Shown: positions 51,833 through 61,708 of the stretch, in pieces | Layout: each line of letters begins with the position of its first letter | Position numbering within the stretch: position 1 is the stretch's first letter | Notes under the pieces: generated by a model | The model's input: only the letters and a program-made list of their open reading frames with translations | The model's database searches: none | What the model was told of the DNA's origin: nothing | Program-made: the position numbers and the translations under genes | NCBI GenBank assembly: GCA_048013815.1 | Contig: CM106586.1 | Location: 806,001-870,000, forward strand | From: Setoptus koraiensis | Taxonomy: Eukaryota; Arthropoda | Length of the DNA stretch: 64,000 nt | Direction of reading: 5' to 3'

Positions 51833-52093
51833 TGTACTGTCCACGTCATATGAAAGACATTGTTTAGACTACCAATCATACGAGACGATCAGACATTATT
51901 TAGAATACCAATCATACGAGACGATCAGACATTGTTTGGACTACCAATCATACGAGACGACCACCGTCTCGTAAAATGTATCAATATCATTACATAAATA
52001 AACATTCCATCTAGCCCCTGAATATAGAAGAAGGGTGCTAGATGGAAAGGAGTTCAGTTTCGGACTCAAGAAATAAATAGTACCATTTCATTT
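51833..52093 (+). mobile_element. probable LTR with 36-bp tandem repeats
   Basis: Begins TGTACTGTCC just after the env-like stop and ends near CATTTCA at 52093. It is followed by TGGCATCCCATGAGGG, which could be a tRNA primer binding site. Three direct repeats of about 36 bp (atacgagacgatcagacatt) lie at 51865-51970 and AATAAA is near 51996. This is consistent with an LTR shared between the env-like ORF upstream and the gag leader downstream. Borders are estimated. Confidence 0.45.
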
Positions 52094-52140
52094 GGCATCC
52101 CATGAGGGAGTAATAGTAATAGTCCAAAGAGGATATTAGT

Positions 52141-52389
52141 ATGAATGAAGAAAGTTGGGATAATGACAATCACCCACATTTTAGACCAATAAGTGTGAAG
52201 TGGCAAGCCCAACAATACCCTTTAATACCAATGCGAATAATTCACAAGCATTGGACAGACAAGCAATGGTCAAAATATTACAACTTAACATTAAAAACTA
52301 TTGAATTAAAGTACGACTCGGAAGAAAAGAAGTTGGAAGAAATTGATAATCTCCGAGCATTTATGTATACCAATTACGGATACAATTAA
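52141..52389 (+). CDS. small ORF in the gag leader
   Basis: 82 aa from an ATG at 52141 with ordinary composition (NEESWDNDNHPHF, RIIHKHWTDKQWSKYYN). It is similar at its start to a frame near 39740. It may be an upstream ORF of the retroelement transcript. Function unknown. Confidence 0.4.
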   Translation: MNEESWDNDNHPHFRPISVKWQAQQYPLIPMRIIHKHWTDKQWSKYYNLTLKTIELKYDSEEKKLEEIDNLRAFMYTNYGYN

Positions 52390-52455
52390 CAGAGATCAAG
52401 AAAATAAGAGATTGATAAAGGAAGGGAATAAAAGAATAAAGAAATAGTAGAAGCC

Positions 52456-52580
52456 ATAAGTAGTAGTAGTAGTAGTATTAAGTAGTAGTAATAGTAATAA
52501 GTAGTAGTAGTATTAAGTAGAAGTAGTAGCTATAAGTAGTAGTAGTAGTATTAAGTAGTAGTAGTAATAACAAGTAGTAA
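52456..52580 (+). repeat. (AGT)n microsatellite
   Basis: Imperfect agtagtagtagtattaagt array immediately before the gag start codon at 52592. Confidence 0.85.
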
Positions 52581-52591
52581 AAGAAGAAGAA

Positions 52592-53908
52592 ATGGCCGAA
52601 GAAATCCAAATAAATTTAGAGCATTTGAGAGAAATAGTAAACCCAGGTCATAATAAGACCGATAAGAAAATTCCCACGTACTATGGAGATAAGCAAGATA
52701 TAATATCTTGGTTAGAAACTTACGAATATGTTGCACGAAGCAAAGATTGGAATAATGAGAAAAAGTTGCTGAATCTACCAGCACATCTTCAAGATACGGC
52801 CTTAGAATGGTATCAGATGAATGTAGAACCTGCAATTACAGCAGGAGAGGTAATCATTTGGAATAATATTAAAGAAAACATGAGCGAATATTTCTTACCT
52901 TGCGGGTATGACAAATATTTGAAAATTCAATTGAGAGAAAGAAAGCAAAGAATAGATGAAAGTATTACTACGTACATTTCAAACAAAGCATCATTATGCT
53001 ACAAAATCAATCGAAACATGTCACAGGCAGAAATTATCGAGGAAATAGAAGCAGGCCTGACACAAGAATATAGACAAGCATTAACTATGTTCTCATGTAA
53101 TACAGTTATGGAAGTCCTAAACAAATTGAAACATTATGAGTCATCAAAACTTGACTTCGGACAAATTCCTCAATCAAAGGATAAGAAAAAAGAAGAAAGA
53201 GACCTTAAGAAAGAGATAGAAGAGTTAAAAAAGGGAATGAATAATCTAGCCTTGAAAGCGCAAAAGAACTATTATAGAAGTTTTCCGGTGAACAATATTA
53301 ACAGACCACAAGGTTCTAAACCAGCCTTAAATCAAGGTGAGTCATCTAATAGACAAAACAATCGTTCCTATAAACGATACCCCGAACGAAGAGAAATACC
53401 AACTTGTTTTAACTGTCAAAGAAAAGGGCATGTAGCGAAATTCTGCCGGGTTCCACGTCAACAAACCAATCAACCGACTTATAATAATCAGTCAAATAGA
53501 GTTAACCACTTAGAAGGGATAGAAGAAGAACAGGGAGAGGAGGAAGAGGAAGCAGTTAACCTGATTCTTCAAACTCCTGATCGTTTGCTCTACGCCCAAT
53601 TCGAAATGAATTATCACGAAACGGAATGTATGATCGATACGGGAGCCACCGTCACCTGTGTTGATGAAGAGTATTCCAAATACATTGGTTGCGAGATAAC
53701 TAAATCGACAAAAACCATGGTGACTGGCGCAAATGGCCAGAATCTCGATGTTGTTGGCGAGACCATGATGATGGTCGGATATACAGATACCGAAGGGGAA
53801 AACCATAACTTCGAAATTCGGACCGTTGTCGTCAGATTCTTAGGTTATCTGATGTTATTAGATTTAGACTTCTTAGCAAAGCATTTCAGCGCACAAATCC
53901 CATTATAA
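52592..53908 (+). CDS. gag: Ty3/gypsy Gag-protease polyprotein
   Basis: 438 aa from ATG 52592, no stops. Capsid-like region: IPTYYGDKQDIISWLETYEY, LPAHLQDTALEWYQM and a Lys/Glu helical part. CCHC zinc knuckle CFNCQRKGHVAKFC at about residues 270-283. Aspartic protease with active site CMIDTGATVTC at about 346 and the downstream LMLLDLDFLAKHF. It ends 50 residues after the active site region, so protease is fused to Gag and RT would follow in another frame, but no RT follows before the gap. It is not shown to belong with the minus-strand pol at 5317-7987; the two could be halves of one family. Confidence 0.92.
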   Translation: MAEEIQINLEHLREIVNPGHNKTDKKIPTYYGDKQDIISWLETYEYVARSKDWNNEKKLLNLPAHLQDTALEWYQMNVEPAITAGEVIIWNNIKENMSEYFLPCGYDKYLKIQLRERKQRIDESITTYISNKASLCYKINRNMSQAEIIEEIEAGLTQEYRQALTMFSCNTVMEVLNKLKHYESSKLDFGQIPQSKDKKKEERDLKKEIEELKKGMNNLALKAQKNYYRSFPVNNINRPQGSKPALNQGESSNRQNNRSYKRYPERREIPTCFNCQRKGHVAKFCRVPRQQTNQPTYNNQSNRVNHLEGIEEEQGEEEEEAVNLILQTPDRLLYAQFEMNYHETECMIDTGATVTCVDEEYSKYIGCEITKSTKTMVTGANGQNLDVVGETMMMVGYTDTEGENHNFEIRTVVVRFLGYLMLLDLDFLAKHFSAQIPL

Positions 53909-54283
53909 AATTAGTTCCAAAAGGACACACCAGGGGGCGCTAACAAATAACTGGATATAGCGCAAATCCCCCATGTATGCACTAAGAAAAAGAATTGATC
54001 AAAGATAAGTGCAATAACGAATCTTGAAGGAGAAATGAAGGAGAAATGAAGGACTGCAAGGATGTGATGCAATATGACTTCCATTTTTAATTAAGTTGAA
54101 CAACACTTGTTGTAACACAACTGTAACTGATTGATGCACTGGGCATCAACTAGTTACTCTGAGTTACAAGTGGGTGAACTGGCACAAAGAGTTTGAAAGA
54201 AGAAAAGTGATGCAGCACAACTCTATTGATGTATTTGGTTACATCCGGCTTGAATTTTGCTTCAATTTTGTTAGCGCTTAATT
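53909..54283. other. non-coding; H 5' end at the gap edge
   Basis: No protein-like ORF. The last bases before the Ns, ttgTTAGCGCTTAATT, are the start of an H element, so an H copy probably begins here and runs into the gap. Confidence 0.6.
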
Positions 54284-54783
54284 NNNNNNNNNNNNNNNNN
54301 NNNNNNNNNNNNNNNNNNNNNNNNNNNNNNNNNNNNNNNNNNNNNNNNNNNNNNNNNNNNNNNNNNNNNNNNNNNNNNNNNNNNNNNNNNNNNNNNNNNN
54401 NNNNNNNNNNNNNNNNNNNNNNNNNNNNNNNNNNNNNNNNNNNNNNNNNNNNNNNNNNNNNNNNNNNNNNNNNNNNNNNNNNNNNNNNNNNNNNNNNNNN
54501 NNNNNNNNNNNNNNNNNNNNNNNNNNNNNNNNNNNNNNNNNNNNNNNNNNNNNNNNNNNNNNNNNNNNNNNNNNNNNNNNNNNNNNNNNNNNNNNNNNNN
54601 NNNNNNNNNNNNNNNNNNNNNNNNNNNNNNNNNNNNNNNNNNNNNNNNNNNNNNNNNNNNNNNNNNNNNNNNNNNNNNNNNNNNNNNNNNNNNNNNNNNN
54701 NNNNNNNNNNNNNNNNNNNNNNNNNNNNNNNNNNNNNNNNNNNNNNNNNNNNNNNNNNNNNNNNNNNNNNNNNNNNNNNNNNN
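54284..54783. other. assembly gap (500 N)
   Basis: Fixed-size placeholder. The left edge is in the H-element terminal palindrome; the right edge is in unique sequence. Confidence 0.99.
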
Positions 54784-54930
54784 AACAACGAACAAGTATC
54801 GAACGTCGCTTGTCCGATTGTTCTCTCTCTTTCTCTGCCATTTGTGTCTCCCTATTTTGGCAAGCCAGCCAATAAGCTACGGCTAAGCTTGTCTATGTGT
54901 GTGCGTTTGTAAAGTAAACTTGTGCCTTTC

Positions 54931-54971
<41 letters not shown>

Positions 54972-55907
54972 GCCAGAAAAGACTTCCCAGAAAAGAAATT
55001 GAGCTGTGATTGAAAAAAATATCTGCTCGTAAGATGTGTGCGTATGTAAAATTCGTTCGGGTCTTTAGCGCGTTGAAAATGCTTGTTGGGGCGACAAATT
55101 CGCGCGGATTGTCGAAATTCGCCCGTTGATCTGGCAACAGCATCGCCGATAAACTTACCGGCAATATTGCGGTATGTAATGGTGTATTGTATGTTATGTG
55201 ATGTCTAATTGTCGCCAGATGACGCCAAAACCATCAGTCATGATTTACAAGAGCAGAAAGTAGATGGGTGAATCAATGGCCAATCTACTGTTGATTGGCT
55301 TCGTCGCTCATTTCATCGAGTCGCCATTGGCTGTGACACGTTTGTCGGCAGCATCTCTGATGGTGACCTCAAGATCCATCGCCCAACATGGGGCAACAGC
55401 GACAGAATGAGCGACTCCTTTCAAGAGAGAGAGAGAGTTGTCATCATCGCTCATTACCCGTTCCTTGTTCTTGTTTTTCTACTTCCATTGTCGTCGCCGC
55501 TACAACATTTACCTGTCTCAGCTAGTGGCTTCTTTTTCCAAACTAGTCAACAGACGCACACAGAAAGAAGCTCCGAATTCTTTTGTTATTTCTTCAGTCA
55601 TGTTGATTGGCTTGTCTTGTCTCTTCTCGCCAACACCATTCATTGTATCTGTATCTCTGCTGACTGATGCTGATTGCATTTCATCTATCATCCCACAGCA
55701 AGTTCAACGACCCTCGCGTGCCACAATAACTGTCACTATAGTCAGCTGATTTGTGTTTATATCGCGAATATAACACAACATCACGTGCCATTTTTGTTGA
55801 GATAAACGCCCATTTTATTACTTACTATGAGATTCTTTGAAACTAGTGCTACTGATAAACTAATTCAAACATGATATTTGTTTATTGTTTTCCTTACTCA
55901 CCTAAAG
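54784..55907 (+). other. unique sequence upstream of the receptor exon (probable intron)
   Basis: Free of R1 and H sequence. It has a (GA)n microsatellite at about 54936-54965 and a shorter one at 55423-55436. No exon with a clear frame. It ends in a good 3' splice site: ttgttttccttactcaccta followed by AAG at 55905-55907. Confidence 0.55.
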
Positions 55908-57690
55908 ATTGCCAAGTAATGGCGCACAAACGGACCAACAACAACAAGCGGCTAGCTTGCCAAATATTCAAACAGGAAATCAACAACAGCAACAGCCCAA
56001 CAATGGAAACAACCAAAAGATGGCAGCACTGGCACAAAAATATCAGATACACTCTTTGCAGTCGTTGCAAAAACGTGATTCAAGCTTCTCAAAATTGGCC
56101 ACTTGTTTTGAGGCTCAACTTACCATATTGGAGCCAGAATTAACTGATCAACGAGACTATCAATTGATTGTTCAAAATGAACGCGGTCAACAATCGGCAA
56201 TAATACGAATGAGAGTATCATCTCCATTGTCGCCAATACTCATGTTAAGCTCGGCATTTATGACAATATTTGCATTGTTTGTCTGCTCCCTAGTGGCCAT
56301 GTTTGTAATTAGAAAGCGAAAGAAGCAACAGGAACAATTGGACGAACAAGATGCAACCAATAGCAATACTAACATCAATACAAACAACGGAAATGGAGTA
56401 TTGAGCCAGGAAAACATAAACACCTCACTAGCGTCCGCTAATGGCAAACAAAATGGAAAACTAGGTGGTGCCGATGCTTTATTGGGTGGTCAACAGTTGG
56501 ACAGTGTTGTAAGCCGACGTTCTAGACATGATAGCTCAACTATGGGATCCAATAGTAATAGTACAAGCCAATCTACAGCCAATTCAACGCCGTCTCCGCA
56601 ATCGTCGCCCCCTCTAACGGGAAACACTGGCATTATGAGTGGTAACCAAAATAAAACAGGAAGTGCGGCGTTGCGTCATCATCTTACATCGGCCTTAACT
56701 GGTGCAACAAACAATGTTAACTCAAATAATAGTTCTACTTATCAAGCAGCCGAATCAATTAATTTGTCGTTACATTCACAATTAGCAGATCATCATCATC
56801 ATCATATTAATCAATTGCATCATTTTCAGTCAGCGAACAAGTCATCGTTAGAGCAGCAGCAACAACAACAACATTCTACTGAACATTCCACTGAACAACA
56901 ACAACAGCAACAGCAGCAACAACAACAACCGGTGCAACGCAGTAGCACCACCAGCTCACAAGAGGGTCTCATATATGCAAATTTAGATTTCCACGATCAT
57001 CAGGATCCTTCAATGATTCATGTTGGTCAACAGCATCAACATCGTCAAATGGCGTCGCCTCAAAGTTACACAGATAGCGGTTCTATGGTGAGTCAACAGC
57101 ATCAACAGTCGATTCTTTTGGATGGTAACTCAGACAATGGTTTAGCATTGCATAATAATCATAGTCATCATCATTCGCAAGTGATCTCTTATAATGGTCT
57201 ATCAGTGGCAACACCATCTTATATGATGCAAGATCATTCGCCCAATACAAACAACACAAAAAATATTGCACAACAACAAACAAATGCACCTAGCTCTGTC
57301 GGCGCTACAGTGGCTATGATGAATAGTCAAATTCAGCAACAACAACAGGTATCTAGCGGAAGTGTTAACGGGGTCAATCAACAACAACAGTCAACGACAC
57401 CAGTAAGGAAACCTGGACCTCCTAAGCCACCCAAGCCCATTATTCACCAGAGGAGCAAATTTTATGGTCAAGTGGCGGCCGCTGGCGGTTTAAGCGAGGG
57501 TCTGATCATGAAAGTCCAACAGCAGCAACAACAAAACAACAATCAATCTGGAAACAGTATGACAATAACGGAACAACAAGCATCAAATGGCGCTCTATAT
57601 AATCAAAGTTCAAAGGATAACAGTCTGGCCAATAATGAAATGTCTATAGAATATGCCAGAATAGCATTTCCTGCCAGCGCCGAGCTCTAG
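55908..57690 (+). CDS. last coding exon of an immunoglobulin-superfamily membrane receptor
   Basis: About 593 residues from the splice acceptor at 55907 to TAG at 57688-57690; an in-frame TAA lies just before the acceptor. Residues 1-60 are Gln/Asn-rich. Residues 64-105 are the end of an I-set Ig domain (CFEAQLTILEP, the F-strand-like DQRDYQLIVQNERG, IIRMRVSS). Residues 109-134 are a membrane span, followed by RKRKK. The cytoplasmic tail of about 455 residues is low-complexity (Gln, Asn, Ser, His runs) but has two ITIM-like motifs, LIYANL at about Tyr356 and IEYARI at about Tyr582, near the C-terminus, and an SH3-type PGPPKPPKP. This suggests a cell-adhesion or axon-guidance receptor that can recruit SH2 phosphatases. 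Upstream exons with the ectodomain are not in the window. The exact family (sidestep-, turtle- or nephrin-like) I cannot fix. Confidence 0.8.
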
Positions 57691-58363
57691 ATAACAAGAA
57701 ACATTTATGCATTGAGCTCAGAGACGAAATTTAGACTATCGACACTAAATTGAGGCATGCAGTCTCAATTGAATCAATATCTGTAACGTTTGTATGGCAT
57801 CCGCTTAAACAATGGCCTCCTAATCAAACAATCCAGTCAGCAATTCAAAGACTAATTGTTGTGTGATGTTGACCAATCGTCATTTTGCTGCTCCACTCGT
57901 GTTAATCACCCCCAAAACATCTGACTAATTGATATATCGTTAACTGTCTCTTAATAAAAGCAACAACAATGATTCAGTGGCGACAGCAATACGACTTGAT
58001 ACAATTAATAGCTGGCACTGCTGTAATCTGATGAATGATGAATTTTATCTCAACATTTATGTCTACATGTGTGTAAATAGTTGATGAAATAGGAAGGAAG
58101 AGTAGAAGAAGAACAAAGAAAGAGAGACGGAGCAAGATGTAAATATTCTATATTATTATAAATATATTATATTATTACTAATGTCTATTACTATTATTAT
58201 TATTGTGTTTGTTGTTGCCTGCCTTGATAATCCATCTTATCATCATTGTTTAAGTATATTACACAGTAGAGGATGTTTTAAAAGCATTTCGTCCCCGTAA
58301 CAACAAAAAATCGCACTGATTCTAGTGTGTCACTTCATAGAAACAGATCTGAGTGAAAATAAA
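57691..58363 (+). terminator. 3' untranslated region and polyA signals of the receptor gene
   Basis: AATAAA at 57953-57958 and again at 58358-58363. The first follows the stop by 260 bp, the second by 670 bp, so alternative polyadenylation is possible. The A+T-rich region 58140-58210 has attattatt repeats. 58364-58616 has no recognised content. Confidence 0.6.
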
Positions 58364-58616
58364 ATGCAACGTTAGAATTCGATTAATTTTTCTTGTTGAT
58401 TTAGTTTCTGAAGTTAATTATCTCGAAAAGATGGTGTTGCTTCATTTCATAAGGAAATGTCCCTAACGTCGTGCCGGACTCGCAAAGCTATACAGCAGCC
58501 AACTGCCGTGACTCTAATCGAATAAAATAGTTGATAAAGACTCTGTTCCTTCCATTCCGAAAGGACCTCTTCCATATGAAGGCTCGAAAATCAAACGTGT
58601 TTTAGATCAAATTTTT

Positions 58617-59644
58617 GGGTGTTCCATCGAACAGTGACCCACTCCGATTTTCTTCAAACTCAACACAGGGGCCCTGGAGGGGCCCCGAAGTACAAATAAA
58701 GTGGTCCGGAAGTGCAGAAATTCTTACTTACGGAGATATGGAAAAATGGGGTGCTGTTCGGAAAGACGACACACTCCGATTTCGATCAAACTCAACACAG
58801 GGGCCCCCAAGTACAAATATGACAGTCCGGAAGTGCGGAAATTTTTACTTCCGGAGATATCGAGAAATCCATTTTTTTTGTCTCACAGATGCTTTTTACC
58901 ATATATTTTGGTATAATCGCACAGTTTCCACTACGATGTACGTGATTTCATTAGATTAGATCATATTTGAGAACTTGATCTCGAGAAATTCACTGTTTCT
59001 TATCTAGTACTTCCGGTCCGAGATTCAATGTGAATAGAGTAATCTGTTTGGCGTAATTGACCATTCAGGCTTACAACTTGAACGCAAGGCCGAACAGAAC
59101 CCGGCCCGATCGCGGGCCCCGCCCACTCGACTCTCAGCCCACGGGAAACAATTCTTTCCCGGGATGCGGGACGGCCCGTAGGGCCGTCACGAGGCAGGCC
59201 GTCAATCGTTCCGCCGTCGGCCGAAGGCCGAGGGCGTGGACGGTAAGCCGGCCTATGCGGGTGGGCCAAAGGCCCACCCGCACATCGTGGCACCTCCTGA
59301 GGGGCGCAGCCCCGAAGTGCGTGCTCAGAATCCCCTCGATGATACGAAGAGCCTTCCTAAGTTAAATCACTTTTATTCTGCTCCTGTGGCTGCTAGGGAG
59401 AATCTACTTTCGGTGAATGACCATCAGCACCACACCGGATGTGAATGCGGGATGGCACCGCCGCCCGTACCCCAAATATGCCGAAAAATACCTTAAAATA
59501 CCCACAAGGCGGTACCTCGGGTATCTCGGGAACGAAGAATTTCCGCACTTCCGGAATACCCTTTCTTGTCTCAGGGCATCATACCCTACCCAAAAATACC
59601 CAAAATACCCAAATCGGGCTGGGTACGTGTCCCATACAATAACC
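58617..59644 (+). mobile_element. composite R1-family element with unmatched ends
   Basis: Left GGGTGTTCCATCGAACAGTG; right (inward) GGTTATTGTATGGGACACGT. The subterminal blocks differ, unlike every TSD-verified copy, and a second GGG end (ggggtgctgttcggaaag) lies at 58750, so this is a recombinant. It has four strong hairpins at 59170-59313: GACGGCCC-GTA-GGGCCGTC, TCGGCC-GAA-GGCCGA, an 11-bp stem with loop AAA (59257-59281), and GGGGC-GCA-GCCCC. Confidence 0.8.
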
Positions 59645-59797
59645 CAGTTTTGCTATGGCATATTAGAACTTCAGTAGCTCCATTAGGGAGCGGGTTTACA
59701 ATTTTAGACAATAAATATTTTAATTTATCTTCGGTACTAACTAATTTTATATCTGTTTTTATTCTTATCTTACTTCCATTTATTAATCTATCCTTTA
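59645..59797 (-). other. short minus-strand coding-like scrap
   Basis: The minus strand reads KDRLINGSKIRIKTDIKLV and KYLLSKIVNPLPNGATEVLI without stops, a composition that looks protein-coding. It is bounded by an R1 end on one side and the plus-strand exon on the other. On the plus strand the same bases form the pyrimidine-rich tract before a splice acceptor. One of the two readings is fortuitous. Confidence 0.25.
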
Positions 59798-60654
59798 GCC
59801 CCCAGCAAAAGAGTTTAGAGGCACATATGCGGATTCGAGCCTTCCTATTTATCGCTACCCTGAAGGACGGAGCAGACCAAGGCCTACTACCGTGCCTTCC
59901 GAACCGCCTGTGGCGCTGGAACATTATATTGAGGACCCTCGTCAGTACCCACGTCCTGGGTATCGCAATAACTTTCAAGTCATGGTCAGAAGCACTTTTG
60001 CTTATTTGTTCCCAGCAGCCGCAGCCGAATTCGGGTGTATGAACATTTTCAGATTTACACAGGATCAATTCTTTAGTGTACGACTAATTCACTTTGGCTA
60101 TGTTAGTTCCAGGTTGGCCCTCGAATCTCCGGATCCCATTGATCCAGATGCTCTCAAGCCGCCCCACAATATAACTTTGCCTATTACCGACGTGCCGATC
60201 AGTGACTATCCAATCCCCTATCGAGGAGAAGAGAGTCTTAATCGACAATGTAAGACTATCCAGGCCCTTATCAGAAGTTTTTATATGGACTCCGATTCTA
60301 GAGCACAGTATATTTGGAATAGATTTAGAATTAACACCGCCAACGATCATCGGGTTCTCGTTGAAGCTTATACTTCCAAAAATTATTCGATATCTAAGCA
60401 TAAGCCAGAATATTGTTTTATCGTCGATAGCCAATGGTTGGCCATCTATAATAGTAGATCTAAGAATGCCTTCATTTGGATGTGCAGCCCCACGGAGTGT
60501 TCCGATGGTAGGCCAGCTAAGATGCATCATGCTTCTAAACAGATGCGAGATGAGTATCTTATGGGAAAGCGTACCAGAATTATGACTGGACAGAGTGCTC
60601 GGCATAAGGACAAGCCTAATTCCAAACTTGCTCAGGCGGACCTGAAGAAAATTC
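59798..60654 (+). CDS. unknown exon or ORF, about 285 codons, truncated by R1
   Basis: The frame is open from a TAG ending at about 59797, preceded by a splice-acceptor-like tract (tttattaatctatcctttag), to 60654, where an R1 GGG end takes over. No ATG lies at its start; the best reading begins PPAKEFRGTYADSS, so it is an internal exon or a 5'-broken ORF. A Pro-rich start is followed by a globular part (NNFQVMVRSTFAYLFPAAAA, TIQALIRSFYMDSDSRAQYI, KPEYCFIVDSQWLAIYNSRS) and a basic end (RTRIMTGQSARHKDKPNSK). It is intact over its whole length. A structural protein of an integrated virus and a retroelement Gag are both conceivable; no motif decides. Confidence 0.5.
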
Positions 60655-60738
60655 GGGTGTTGTTCGGAACACGTACCAAGCCAGATTTCCTCCAAACTTC
60701 ACACATGAGCCTCAAAGAGGCCATAAAGAACAAATAAA

Positions 60739-61610
60739 GGTTGTTGTAGCGATTAGGTCCCAGCGCCGATCATGATGAAACTTCCGGTACAGGTTCATCT
60801 TGACCCAAAACCATCGGGAAAAGTGGTCCGGAAGTGCGGAAACTTCCGGTTCCGGTTTTACCTAAAGTTGCTTCTAGAGAGTTGAAACTCACCAGACTGA
60901 CGTATTAGATGACGATCAACACGATGACATAGCTTTCAGCACTTCACCACTTCCGGTTCTCTGGTTATAGCGATATCTCTAGAATTGAGAGACCAGAAGT
61001 TGCCGAATTCTGGCTTCGCTACACTCAGGGATGAGCCTGCAATTGTTCTTAGAACTCGGCCTGCGGCCTCGTATTCTTGAGCCCGTCACATCTCCGTCGT
61101 CGCTACCGCGACGACTGCGTGCGACGTAAACCCTTCGGGTAGGGTTGATGAGCGCTTCGGGTTTCGGGCTGCGCCCTCTACCCTCCGCTCACGTGACCGC
61201 AATCCACACACAGCTGCAGGCGGGAAGAGTGAACGAACCACCCAACAGAGAATGAGGAAGAAGGGATTAAATGACTGAAACATACGTGAATACAGAGGGC
61301 AGCGAGTACGAGGCACAGGATAGGTCCGCTGACCGCAACCGCACAGGCCCGGCCTCACCCCAAAATTTGGTTTAACCTCTATATCCTATGAACCGGAAAT
61401 TAAATCGGATTGATTTTGATCCCTTCATGCTCCGCTAGGTGTCCACCATCTGATTCTGAAGTTTCGAAGCTCTATCTCAAAATTTTTGCATCTCCGGAAC
61501 CGGAAGTTTCCGCACTTCCGGACTACTCAATTCATAATAAAGAGCCCCTGTGGGGTCTGTATGTCAAGTTTCATGATGATCGGCGCTGGGACCTAATCGC
61601 AACAACACCC
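60739..61610 (-). mobile_element. R1-family element nested at level 2, TSD CAAATAAA
   Basis: An 872-bp copy, repeats CAAATAAA at 60731-60738 and 61611-61618. Ends GGTTGTTGTAGCGATTAGGT and (inward) GGGTGTTGTTGCGATTAGGT. Cassette 61055-61203; its tetraloop is GGTA. Confidence 0.94.
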
Positions 61611-61708
61611 CAAATAAAGTGGTCCGGGAGTGCGGAAATTTCTACTTCCGGAGATATGGAAAAATGCATTTTTCGGGCCTCTGAGGGGCCTCAGACCTTA
61701 GATTTTTG

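Noticed and set aside
58617-59644. Complete R1 with standard insertion
   Set aside because: The subterminal blocks at the two ends differ and the flanks AAATTTTT and CAGTTTTG do not match, so it is listed as a composite.
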